DNA of 64,000 bases from Reichenbachiella agarivorans. GTDB lineage: Bacteria; Bacteroidota; Bacteroidia; Cytophagales; Cyclobacteriaceae. Below the pieces are notes generated by a model. That model had not been told where the DNA came from and did not search any database. It saw nothing but the letters and a program-made list of their open reading frames with translations. Location: assembly GCF_025502585.1 (NCBI RefSeq), contig NZ_CP106679.1, forward strand, positions 1,283,001-1,347,000, written 5' to 3'. Positions 52,326 to 61,698 of the stretch are shown here, in pieces. The translations under genes and the position numbers were made by a program. Within the stretch, counting starts at the first letter, position 1; each line of letters begins with the position of its first letter.

Positions 52326-53540
52326 TTAGTAGTTAGTACCAGCTCTAATCATAGCACATCTGAATCCGATTGTCGCTGTTGCTGAATCTTCTTCTAAGAA
52401 TCTTCTTGTTCCTGGTGACATCCAGTATGCTACGTCAGCCCATGATCCACCTTTGTAGACTCTTACTCTGTCACTTACCATAGAGTTGAAGTTTGCAAAG
52501 TCATAACCATCTTCCTCATCAAGGAAACCATCATTTCTGACAGGGTTCAAATCATCAAAGTCTTGGTAAGACAAAGGACGATAAATATCTTGTACCCACT
52601 CGTTGACATTTCCTGCCATGTTGTATAGACCGAAATCATTTGGAGGATAATCGTAGATATAGGTAGTAATCATTGCGCCATCGTTCAGTTTACCTGCGAT
52701 ACCTGCATAATCACCACGTCCTCTTTTGAAGTTGGCCATGAAAGTACCAATCTTCTTACCGTAAGGATTTCTCAAAGCATGTCCATCCCATGGATACAAT
52801 CTTCTGTGTGTTTGGTTTTCGTCCAACCACTGTGTACCGATCAACGCTTGCGCAGCATATTCCCACTCAGCTTCTGTAGGTAGACGATAGTTTGGCAACA
52901 CAAAACCAGTTTCCAATGGAATTCTTTGGTTTGGTGCAGCTTCAGCTTCAGCAGACTCTTCAAAATAACCAGCTTCTTCAGCAAGTTTCTGATTCACCAC
53001 GATAGATCTCCATGTACAATAGTCTTGTGCTTGTTTCCAAGTCACACCTACTACTGGGAAGAATCTAAAACCTGGATATCTTAGGTAATGATCTACATAA
53101 GGATCATTGTAAGCCAAGTCTTTGGTCCAAACAGTCGTGTCAGGAAGTGCTGATTTGTAGTATTCTGCAGAAGAATCCATTCTCACGTAGTGTAGGTACT
53201 CTAACCAGTGAATGTTGGCTACTTCTGTTTCATCCATGTAAAATGATGCTACCGTCACAGTTCTTTCGATGTTGTTGTTGGTATTCATCAAATCTTCTTC
53301 AAAACTACCAAGGATGGTACGTCCACCTTCGATAAATCTCAAATTGGGGCCTTCAGGCTGCCCTTGAAAGTCACTGACTTCAAACGCACCTTCTTCATTA
53401 TATTCTAGTCCAGTTGCTGAACTATAACCTCCTGGGTTTTGACTAGTTGCATGTCCACCTCCTCCACCACAAGAGCTTAATGCAAAACCTAATCCCAGTG
53501 CAAACGCCGATGCGTTCAAGAAAGGAATAAATTTCTTCAT
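52326..53540 (-). CDS. gldJ: Gliding motility / type IX secretion lipoprotein GldJ
   Basis: 404 residues. Lipoprotein signal with Gly-rich post-Cys sequence (ALSSC then GGGGGH). The rest is a formylglycine-generating-enzyme/SUMF1-like fold: EGGRTILGSFEEDL, VASFYMDETEVANIHWLEYLHYV, VVGVTWKQAQDYCTWRS, YRLPTEAEWEYAAQ, GLYNMAGNVNEWVQD, RVYKGGSWADVAYWMSPGTRRF, IGFRCAM. In Flavobacteria GldJ is needed for gliding and, with GldK, for the type IX secretion ring; it is not enzymatic. VASFYMDETEVANI and the long linker suggest GldJ rather than GldK. It is monocistronic here. Confidence 0.85.
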   Translation of the reverse strand: MKKFIPFLNASAFALGLGFALSSCGGGGGHATSQNPGGYSSATGLEYNEEGAFEVSDFQGQPEGPNLRFIEGGRTILGSFEEDLMNTNNNIERTVTVASFYMDETEVANIHWLEYLHYVRMDSSAEYYKSALPDTTVWTKDLAYNDPYVDHYLRYPGFRFFPVVGVTWKQAQDYCTWRSIVVNQKLAEEAGYFEESAEAEAAPNQRIPLETGFVLPNYRLPTEAEWEYAAQALIGTQWLDENQTHRRLYPWDGHALRNPYGKKIGTFMANFKRGRGDYAGIAGKLNDGAMITTYIYDYPPNDFGLYNMAGNVNEWVQDIYRPLSYQDFDDLNPVRNDGFLDEEDGYDFANFNSMVSDRVRVYKGGSWADVAYWMSPGTRRFLEEDSATATIGFRCAMIRAGTNY

Positions 53541-53775
53541 AACAATTTTTCAAATTTTATTCGAACTCCTAAAATAGCGACAAAATTCTATAAAACAAAT
53601 TGGAAACAATAGACTGGGCAATTATTAAATAAAAATATGCCCATTCCTGTTGCATTGAGATAGAACCCTATACACCTAATTAATACCAAAAGTATTCAAT
53701 TTATTGTCCACAAGATACATTTATTCAATAAATCGTGGAGAATAAATGTATTGAAAATACCTTAGGTGCTAAGTG

Positions 53776-53809
53776 TTGCTATGTCTTGACATTATTTTCT
53801 CTAAATTTG
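53776..53809 (+). promoter_or_regulatory. Candidate promoter of the ECF sigma gene
   Basis: A TTG at 53776-53778 and TAAATTTG at 53802-53809 (exact TAnnTTTG) are 23 bases apart. The -7 box ends only 8 bases before the ATG at 53818, so the transcript would be nearly leaderless if that is the start. The 53541-53775 stretch before it is AT-rich with no gene. Confidence 0.4.
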
Positions 53810-53817
53810 TGCTTGTT

Positions 53818-54420
53818 ATGTTGCACACAGAGGTTATATCATATCGTCCTTTTTTGATTGCTGTTGCATTCAAAATGGTAGGCTGTAGGTCTACGGCCGA
53901 GGATTTGGTACAGGATACTTTTTTGAGTTGGCTCAAAGTAGATGCAAGCAAGATACAAGATGTCAAATCGTACCTGACCAGAACTGTAACTAACAAATGC
54001 CTCAATTATTTGAAATCAATTAAACAAAAGAAGGAAGAGTTAATAGATCAAGTCAGCCCATCATTGACTTCTCTGAGTATTTCTCCTGATTTTAGTAATT
54101 TGGATTTGAAGTGTGAGGTGACCCACGCTCTTTCTTTGGTTTTTAAGAAACTAGCTCCGTCTGAACGTGCAGTATTTGTTTTGAAGGAATTATTCAATTT
54201 CGATTATTCTGACCTGACTACTATCTTAGGTAAGAAGGCAGATAATTGTCGTCAGATTTTGAGTCGTGCGCAAAGCAAGCTTTCAGATGAAACGGAGCGT
54301 TTTAGTGTAGATGTTGACAAATTGAGACGAACCGTTATAGACTTCAAAAATGCTACACTGGGTGAATTCTCTGGGTTGATTGATAATCTGAAATCAGATA
54401 TTTATAAAAAGGGTCTGTGA
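53818..54420 (+). CDS. ECF sigma factor of the SigJ/ECF41-like type, lacking a SnoaL domain
   Basis: 200 residues from ATG 53818; a GTG at 53773 also opens the frame but overlaps the promoter box. Region 2 is YRPFLIAVAFKMVGCRSTAEDLVQDTFLSWLKV with VKSYLTRTVTNKCLNYLKS. Region 4 is LAPSERAVFVLKELFNFDYSDLTTILGKKADNCRQILSRAQSKL. The last ~45 residues are all that follows, whereas ECF41/SigJ proteins usually carry a ~100-residue SnoaL-like regulatory extension, so this one is short. No anti-sigma gene is adjacent. Target genes are unknown; the divergent or convergent neighbours are gldJ and oxyR. Confidence 0.85.
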   Translation: MLHTEVISYRPFLIAVAFKMVGCRSTAEDLVQDTFLSWLKVDASKIQDVKSYLTRTVTNKCLNYLKSIKQKKEELIDQVSPSLTSLSISPDFSNLDLKCEVTHALSLVFKKLAPSERAVFVLKELFNFDYSDLTTILGKKADNCRQILSRAQSKLSDETERFSVDVDKLRRTVIDFKNATLGEFSGLIDNLKSDIYKKGL

Positions 54421-54442
54421 ACTTGAGTTTCTCACCTTAGTA

Positions 54443-55378
54443 CTAGAATTTTATCACATTCATATTTTTTTTACTCAAGAGTGTAGGCGGTAGCATCAAG
54501 TTGATTTCATCTTTGAGTGCTTTTATCATTTTATTCTTCACAAAACTTTTCTTCACAACTAAACCTACTTCTCTAGTTGGAATTGGCTCTGCAAAATGTC
54601 GCAATTTGTTTTTGTCATCTTTTGTCATGTCAAAAGTGAAAAGCTCAGGAATTAAAGTATAACCACCTCTTTTATCCACTAGTTTTTTTAGGGCTTCTAA
54701 TGAACCACTTTCATAAAGTACACGGTTGTTGAATCGATCTGAGTGCTTGACGTTACAGATATTCAGAGTTTGCTGTCTAAAACAATGACCCTCGTTGAGA
54801 ATCCACAGTCCATCTGCGTTTAAGTCTTCTACTTTGATTTTTTCTTGATCAAACATCGGATGCCTGTGTGATACATAAGCAGAGAATTCCTCATAGAAAA
54901 GGGGGATTTCTTTGAGATCGGCTTCTTTTAATGGAGTCACCAGTATTCCGATGTCTAGCTGGTCTTTTCTGAGCAAGTCGATCAGACTATCTGTCATATG
55001 CTCTGATATCTGTAGATTGATATAGGGATACTTCTCTATAAAACTGGAAATGAATAATGGAATAAGATAAGGAGCTAATGTGGGTATAACACCAATCCGA
55101 ATGTTGCCTTTGATGTCTTGTTTTTCTTCATCTATTATTTCTTTGATGCGCTGTGATTCACTTAAAGTCACCCTAGCTTGATCCAGAATTTTTTTACCTA
55201 TTTCTGTTGGCTGTACAGGATGCTTTGATCTATCAAAAATTAGCACCCCAAGAGAATCTTCTAATTTTTGAATTTGCATGCTCAACGTGGGCTGAGTGAC
55301 GAAGCATTTTTCGGCAGCCAGAGCAAAATGTCTGTAATTGTCAAGAGCAATAATATACTCAAGTTGGACTAGTGTCAA
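54443..55378 (-). CDS. oxyR: Hydrogen-peroxide-sensing LysR regulator OxyR
   Basis: 311 residues starting at a TTG (55378) in place of the usual ATG: TLVQLEYIIALDNYRHFALAAEKCFVTQPTLSMQIQKLEDSLGV is the standard OxyR N-terminus, and the upstream in-frame ORF to 55525 lies across a terminator and the next gene. The two peroxide-sensing cysteines are conserved with the correct spacing (GHCFRQQTLNIC, eight residues between). OxyR forms a disulfide on H2O2 exposure and activates catalase, peroxidase and iron-handling genes. It is preceded by a terminator only 18 bases upstream. Confidence 0.92.
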   Translation of the reverse strand: MTLVQLEYIIALDNYRHFALAAEKCFVTQPTLSMQIQKLEDSLGVLIFDRSKHPVQPTEIGKKILDQARVTLSESQRIKEIIDEEKQDIKGNIRIGVIPTLAPYLIPLFISSFIEKYPYINLQISEHMTDSLIDLLRKDQLDIGILVTPLKEADLKEIPLFYEEFSAYVSHRHPMFDQEKIKVEDLNADGLWILNEGHCFRQQTLNICNVKHSDRFNNRVLYESGSLEALKKLVDKRGGYTLIPELFTFDMTKDDKNKLRHFAEPIPTREVGLVVKKSFVKNKMIKALKDEINLMLPPTLLSKKNMNVIKF

Positions 55379-55395
55379 TGCGTAGAATTTTAGGT

Positions 55396-55425
55396 AAAAA
55401 AAAAGACCTAACATAATTAGGTCTT
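55396..55425 (-). terminator. Intrinsic terminator of the OmpA gene, immediately upstream of oxyR
   Basis: On the minus strand, AAGACCTAA (55425-55417) pairs with TTAGGTCTT (55411-55403) in a perfect 9-bp stem with a 5-base loop, followed by nine T. It lies between the OmpA stop (55440) and the oxyR TTG start (55378), so oxyR needs its own promoter nearby or read-through. Confidence 0.85.
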
Positions 55426-55439
55426 CAATTCTAAAGCTT

Positions 55440-57578
55440 TTATTCGAGAATTTTGAACTCAACTCGTCGATTGTTTTTCCGACCTTCGACAGTGTCATTG
55501 TTATCCACGGGTTTAGCCTCTCCATATCCTATTGTTACCATTCTACTGGTATCGATGTTGTGATTTTTGAAATACTCGTAAACAGCGTTGGCTCTTCGTT
55601 TAGACAGTTGCTGGTTGTAGTCTTTGTCACCAATGGAGTCTGTGTGTCCCGATATTTCTATCTTTTTGATTGCGCCAGAGTTTAACATTTCTAGAATTCT
55701 CTTCAACTCTGCGTAGGAAGAAGTCTCTAGTTCATCTTGATCAAACTCAAAGAAGATATTGTTCAATACCACTGCTGCACCTGAGTGTATTTTGTTTAGA
55801 GAAAGGTCTTGAACAATAACTTTTGCTTCCCTCACATCATTGAGGTCGATGTGTTCATTTTTGGATAAATAACCATCCTTCTCAGCCAAGAATCCATACC
55901 TAGCACCAGATCTAACTTTGAACTCGAAAAGCCCATTGGCATCTGTATTGGTTTCTCCAATTTTGATACCATCAGGAAGGCGCTCTACAACTACCTTGCT
56001 GGCAATGGCTTTTTTGGTATCCGTATTGAAGACTTGGCCTTTTACAGTCACTACGATTTCTGTGATAGGCACAACTACCGGTGCTGGCTCTGCGGCGACT
56101 GGTTCTACAGCAGCTACTGATTCTTCGGTAGTAGGTTTTTGCTCAGCTGCAGCAATGATTTCTTCTATGCTTTCTTGTTCCTCCCCAGGTTTTACAAACA
56201 GTTCATCGATTCTAAACTGGAATACATCTGTATTTTCGTCTGATGTACCTCGTGTAAAATAAGCATGACTACCTGTGGATGGGATGTTGAAATAAGTATC
56301 ATCCTCTGGGCCATTGACTCCCCTACCCATGTTTTCTGGTTTGGACCAGTTAGTCCAGGTGTCATCTAGCCTTTTTGAAACATAAATATCCGCTCCTCCA
56401 TATCCACGAAAACCCCTTGAGGTGAAGTACAATGTTTCATTGTCCTTGTCTAAGAATGGCGCATACTCTTCGTCCGCAGAGTTGATTACTGCTCCTAGGT
56501 TGAGAGGCTCGGACCATGTACCTGATTGTGCGTTTTTGAATGAAGTGTAAAGATCTCTTTCGCCATTGGTGTCATCTCGCTCTAGAGACATGATGATCAC
56601 CTCCGTATCTTGACTCATATAGAAATCAGCTTGGTCAGAATAATTGTAAGCGTTTTGGATATCAATGTTGACGGGTTTTTCCCATTTGCTACCGTCTTTG
56701 CTTCTCGTCATAGAAATTCCCTCGCCCATTCGACCTCTTTTTTCATATCGGTTTCCTAATAGAAGAATGATTTCATCATCTACTTGTGTGATCGAACAGA
56801 TATAATTAGGTCCAGCAGTATTGAGTGGCCCTCCGATATTTACGGCTGGCAACCATTCATGTGTGTTTTCATCAAGTTCTGAATACCAAATGTCAGAATA
56901 GTCATCCATGCCACCGACATTGTCTGGGTGACTTCTTCTACTAAAGTATAGTCGCTTTCCATCTGGAGAAAGCAATGGGCCTAGTTCTACATATTCGCTG
57001 TTTACGTTTTTGCTGAGTCGCTCTGTACTCAAGTTGTTGTTGACGTTGGCAGCCAACTCAATCAATACGCTGATTGGAATATTAGAAGATGAAATACCGA
57101 TAGCATCGATAGCATTGTAACCAGGTACTTTGCTACAATCCAAATCTACACGAAGATAGGCTATTCTATAAGGTGTCTTTTCAAAGAAAAGGTTGAGTAG
57201 TCTACTCTGCAGTGGGATTGGTCTTGCATTTAAGTCAAACAAGAGGTACTCATTGTCCAATGAGTCGTATGCGAATACCTTGGTAACCGCACCTGGGTTT
57301 TCAGTTTCAGCAATCGCAATCTGTTGTGCTCTGATTGGTTGATCAAAAAGAACAACAATGTACTCATTTCCATTGGCTTTGGCAGGTCGCCACGCGTTAG
57401 GGCTATCTCCGCCAGATGGATAGATATTTGGAGAATGCAAAGCCTGACTCGCAGCATATTGAAGAGCTGTTAGCTCTGACGTCACAAAGAGTACTTCGGA
57501 TGCCCATTGAACAGTTTCTTGTGCCCAAGATTTTGTAGTCAATAGGGAGATAATAATGAGGATATAATATTTCTTCAT
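55440..57578 (-). CDS. OmpA-family protein with PD40 repeats and carboxypeptidase-regulatory domain
   Basis: 712 residues. Signal peptide (MKKYYILIIISLLTTKSWAQ). N-terminal discoidin-like part (about 25-160). PD40/WD40-like beta-propeller repeats (about 200-460; RLYFSRRSHPDNVGG, EYAPFLDKDNETLYFTSRGFRGYGGADIYVSKR). Low-complexity linker (EEIIAAAEQKPTTEESVAA). Carboxypeptidase-regulatory domain (VTVKGQVFNTDTKKAIASKVVVE, about 510-590). C-terminal OmpA peptidoglycan-binding domain (ISGHTDSIGDKDYNQQLSKRRANAVYEYF, about 610-712). The layout resembles PorE of type IX secretion without its TPR part. It anchors the outer membrane to peptidoglycan. It forms a pair with the smaller OmpA gene 65 bases upstream. 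Confidence 0.9.
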   Translation of the reverse strand: MKKYYILIIISLLTTKSWAQETVQWASEVLFVTSELTALQYAASQALHSPNIYPSGGDSPNAWRPAKANGNEYIVVLFDQPIRAQQIAIAETENPGAVTKVFAYDSLDNEYLLFDLNARPIPLQSRLLNLFFEKTPYRIAYLRVDLDCSKVPGYNAIDAIGISSSNIPISVLIELAANVNNNLSTERLSKNVNSEYVELGPLLSPDGKRLYFSRRSHPDNVGGMDDYSDIWYSELDENTHEWLPAVNIGGPLNTAGPNYICSITQVDDEIILLLGNRYEKRGRMGEGISMTRSKDGSKWEKPVNIDIQNAYNYSDQADFYMSQDTEVIIMSLERDDTNGERDLYTSFKNAQSGTWSEPLNLGAVINSADEEYAPFLDKDNETLYFTSRGFRGYGGADIYVSKRLDDTWTNWSKPENMGRGVNGPEDDTYFNIPSTGSHAYFTRGTSDENTDVFQFRIDELFVKPGEEQESIEEIIAAAEQKPTTEESVAAVEPVAAEPAPVVVPITEIVVTVKGQVFNTDTKKAIASKVVVERLPDGIKIGETNTDANGLFEFKVRSGARYGFLAEKDGYLSKNEHIDLNDVREAKVIVQDLSLNKIHSGAAVVLNNIFFEFDQDELETSSYAELKRILEMLNSGAIKKIEISGHTDSIGDKDYNQQLSKRRANAVYEYFKNHNIDTSRMVTIGYGEAKPVDNNDTVEGRKNNRRVEFKILE

Positions 57579-57643
57579 TTAGGTAAGTCCATTAAATAAA
57601 AATGAATCATAGCGTGGCAGGAATCAAAGGTATTCAAATTATT

Positions 57644-58333
57644 TTATTGTTGAATGATTCTAACTTCAACTCGTCTATTTTTTGCTCTAGCTTCTGGAGT
57701 TCTTTCTCGGGTGAGAGGCTCTGTTCCTCCAAATGCTTTTGTTTGTATTCGGTTCTTTTTGACGCCTTTTGACACCAAATAATCCTTGACAGCCAATACT
57801 CTTTCTTCAGATAGCTGCATATTGGCATCTGCATTTCCTTGAAAATCAGTGTGTCCTTCTAGTTGCACAATTACATTGGGTCTCTCATCTAGCCATGCAG
57901 CAAACTCATCTAGTTCTTGGTTTGACTCTTCTGAGATTCCAGCCTTGCCTCTAGAAAACATCAAGTTGTCCAAGGTAAATTTTTCGTGCATGGCATCCGG
58001 TTCCATTTTAAAATTCTTTTCGATCAAGCCAATCCCTTGGTCTTTCACCTCGAATTCTTCACTGATTGGTTTGTAACCATCTGCTTTGACATTGATGATG
58101 TATTTTTCATTTTCTATCATGTATAGTTCATACACACCATTGCTTTTATCAGTATTAGATGTACCCATGTCATCATAATATGGGAGTTTTTCATAAAATA
58201 CATTGGCAAGAATGGGAGAATTAGAGACTGGATCGGTTACGGTTCCTGTGACTCGAATGACGGTTTGTTCTTGGGCAGATACTATACTGGCCCAGCTCAA
58301 TAGAATGGTAGTAAGGATAAGTTTTGTGGACAT
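57644..58333 (-). CDS. Small OmpA-family protein with carboxypeptidase-regulatory-like domain
   Basis: 229 residues. Signal peptide (MSTKLILTTILLSWASIVSAQ). A beta-sandwich domain (VIRVTGTVTDPVSNSPILANVFYEKLPYYDD, about 25-105) followed by an OmpA C-terminal domain (about 120-229; LEGHTDFQGNADANMQLSEERVLAVKDYLVSKGVKKNRIQTKAFGG, ending KNRRVEVRII). Binds peptidoglycan through the OmpA domain and is probably an outer-membrane-attached periplasmic protein. It has the same domain order as the end of the larger OmpA protein encoded downstream and probably arose by duplication. Confidence 0.9.
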   Translation of the reverse strand: MSTKLILTTILLSWASIVSAQEQTVIRVTGTVTDPVSNSPILANVFYEKLPYYDDMGTSNTDKSNGVYELYMIENEKYIINVKADGYKPISEEFEVKDQGIGLIEKNFKMEPDAMHEKFTLDNLMFSRGKAGISEESNQELDEFAAWLDERPNVIVQLEGHTDFQGNADANMQLSEERVLAVKDYLVSKGVKKNRIQTKAFGGTEPLTRERTPEARAKNRRVEVRIIQQ

Positions 58334-58513
58334 GGTTCAGGTGGTACTGTTGAATTCAACATCAAATATGAATAATTTATTTAAAAAATCAGGATTATTA
58401 TAGTGAATAGAAGTTAAAAATGTAGTTAGCAACATGCTGGATTGTAAGATTCACGGTTAAGAATCTCTGACGATAAATCTTAGTAGAAACATAGGAGATC
58501 AGTCGTGGACAAT

Positions 58514-58521
58514 TATATTTG
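58514..58521 (+). promoter_or_regulatory. TAnnTTTG box upstream of the histidine kinase gene
   Basis: TATATTTG (58514-58521) is an exact Bacteroidetes -7 match, 21 bases before the ATG at 58542, giving a leader of about 14 bases. No clear -33 TTG is at the right distance. Confidence 0.4.
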
Positions 58522-58541
58522 TTGGCTCATCAAAGGATTAA

Positions 58542-59759
58542 ATGGCAGTCAACAAACCCAATACCTCTTTAGATTTATACAGAAACCGATCTAAGTTCAA
58601 GTGGGTCGTGTTGGTGGTCTCGGTGATTATTAGTTTGGTATCCATCTACTATACCAACATACTGGTGAGTCAGCTAAAGAGTCGAGAGGAAAAATCAATC
58701 AGCCTATATGCCAATACTTTAGAACACTTTGCCAATCAGCAGAGCAATACAGATATGAATTTCATTTTTGAAGAAATCATCGTATCTAATAAATCCATTC
58801 CCGTCATCGTCACAGACGAAATTGGCAGGCCGCTAGAGTCAAGAAATGTCCCCAAGGCAGATCAGGCGCAAACAGTCAAGGAGCGAAACAGAATATTGAA
58901 GGAGGAATTGGAAATCATGGAGTCGCAGCATGAACCCCTCTTGCTAACCTTGCGCAGCAATGATGGCACGATCACGGGGTACCAATTTATCTACTATAGG
59001 AACTCTACCCTTTTGGCACAGCTCCAATATTACCCTGTGGTGCAACTGTCCATCATTGGTATATTCGGAATGATTGCTTTTCTTATTTTCAACTACTCTA
59101 AGGCTGCGGAGCAAAACAGAGTATGGGTAGGCATGGCCAAAGAAACGGCTCATCAACTGGGGACACCCATCTCGTCGCTCATGGCATGGGTCGAATATTT
59201 GAAAGCGGACGAAAATCTGACAGATCAAGAGATCGTCTTGGAGTTGGAAAAAGACGTGGAAAGATTGAACATGATCACAGCACGTTTTTCCAACATTGGT
59301 TCTGAGCCACTGTTGGAGAATGCCAACGTCTACGAAGTAATAGATGAGACAATTAATTACTTGAAAAGAAGGTTGTCCACGAAGGTCAACTTTACCATTA
59401 CATGTTTTCCCAACCAAGACTTGGAGGCCAATTTGAATATCCCGTTGTTTGAATGGGTAATTGAAAACTTGTGTAAGAATGCCGTAGATGCCATGAGCGG
59501 GGATGGTCAGATCGACATTAGAATTTTAAAAGCCAATGAAGGGCATGTAGTCGTTGATATTTCGGATACAGGCAAGGGGATACCTAAATCCATGATTCAA
59601 AAGATATTCCAACCAGGGTATTCGACTAAAAAGCGAGGTTGGGGATTGGGTTTGACTCTGGTGAAGAGAATCATAGAAATATATCACAAGGGAAAAATCT
59701 ACGTGAAAGAGTCAGAAGTAAACAAGGGAACGACCTTTAGGATCTCCCTTAAATCCTGA
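58542..59759 (+). CDS. Membrane-bound sensor histidine kinase
   Basis: 405 residues. Two membrane helices (WVVLVVSVIISLVSIYYTNI, about 20-40, and VVQLSIIGIFGMIAFLIFNY, about 165-185) enclose a ~120-residue periplasmic sensor. The H box is MAKETAHQLGTPISSLMAWVEYLK with the phospho-His, N box NLCKNAVDAMSGDGQIDI, G1 DISDTGKGIP, and GWGLGLTLVKRI. There is no HAMP or PAS domain and no response regulator next to it, so it is an orphan kinase whose partner is elsewhere. It is divergent from the OmpA genes, and atpD follows 102 bases later with its own promoter. Confidence 0.92.
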   Translation: MAVNKPNTSLDLYRNRSKFKWVVLVVSVIISLVSIYYTNILVSQLKSREEKSISLYANTLEHFANQQSNTDMNFIFEEIIVSNKSIPVIVTDEIGRPLESRNVPKADQAQTVKERNRILKEELEIMESQHEPLLLTLRSNDGTITGYQFIYYRNSTLLAQLQYYPVVQLSIIGIFGMIAFLIFNYSKAAEQNRVWVGMAKETAHQLGTPISSLMAWVEYLKADENLTDQEIVLELEKDVERLNMITARFSNIGSEPLLENANVYEVIDETINYLKRRLSTKVNFTITCFPNQDLEANLNIPLFEWVIENLCKNAVDAMSGDGQIDIRILKANEGHVVVDISDTGKGIPKSMIQKIFQPGYSTKKRGWGLGLTLVKRIIEIYHKGKIYVKESEVNKGTTFRISLKS

Positions 59760-59782
59760 TTAGCTAAAAACAAATATGATAG

Positions 59783-59814
59783 TTGGTGATTATGTCAATA
59801 TTGCCTTAACTTCG
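59783..59814 (+). promoter_or_regulatory. Candidate promoter of atpD-atpC
   Basis: TTG at 59783-59785 and TAACTTCG at 59807-59814 (one mismatch to TAnnTTTG) with 21 bases between. It predicts a leader of about 40 bases before the atpD ATG at 59862. Confidence 0.4.
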
Positions 59815-59846
59815 CACTCTGAAAAAACAGGACACAATTTTCATAG

Positions 59847-61370
<1,524 letters not shown>

Positions 61371-61374
61371 AGAT

Positions 61375-61632
61375 ATGTTTTTAGAGATCATCACACCAGA
61401 CGAGAAAATATTCAAAGGAGAAGTGGATCATGCGACCTTTCCTGGGAGCGAAGGTTCGTTTCAAGTATTGAATGACCATGCTGCGATGGTCAGCTCATTG
61501 GGTAAGGGCGATTTGAAAATGGTCATTACTCATGACAAAAAAACCAAAGAAGTACACATGGGCATCGATGGTGGAGTCGTGGAGATCTTGAACAATAGAG
61601 TTCTGGTCTTGGCCGAACATGTCGATCGTTAA
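61375..61632 (+). CDS. atpC: F1F0 ATP synthase epsilon subunit (short form)
   Basis: 85 residues covering only the N-terminal beta-sandwich: MFLEIITPDEKIFKGEVDHATFPGSEGSFQVLNDHAAMVSSLGKGDLK, ending IDGGVVEILNNRVLVLAEHVDR. The C-terminal inhibitory helix hairpin of the usual ~135-residue subunit is absent, as in many Bacteroidetes. It links the F1 rotor to the c-ring. It is translationally close to atpD (four-base gap) and ends at a terminator 22 bases later. Confidence 0.95.
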   Translation: MFLEIITPDEKIFKGEVDHATFPGSEGSFQVLNDHAAMVSSLGKGDLKMVITHDKKTKEVHMGIDGGVVEILNNRVLVLAEHVDR

Positions 61633-61653
61633 TCATAAAAAGTATAAGAATTG

Positions 61654-61685
61654 AAAACCCACAGGCCTGACTTGTGGGTTTTTTT
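61654..61685 (+). terminator. Intrinsic terminator after atpC
   Basis: AAAACCCACA (61654-61663) pairs with TGTGGGTTTT (61673-61682) around a 9-base loop, continuing into T to 61685. It separates atpC from the convergent BamA-like gene. Confidence 0.9.
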
Positions 61686-61698
61686 GTGTCCAAAAGGA

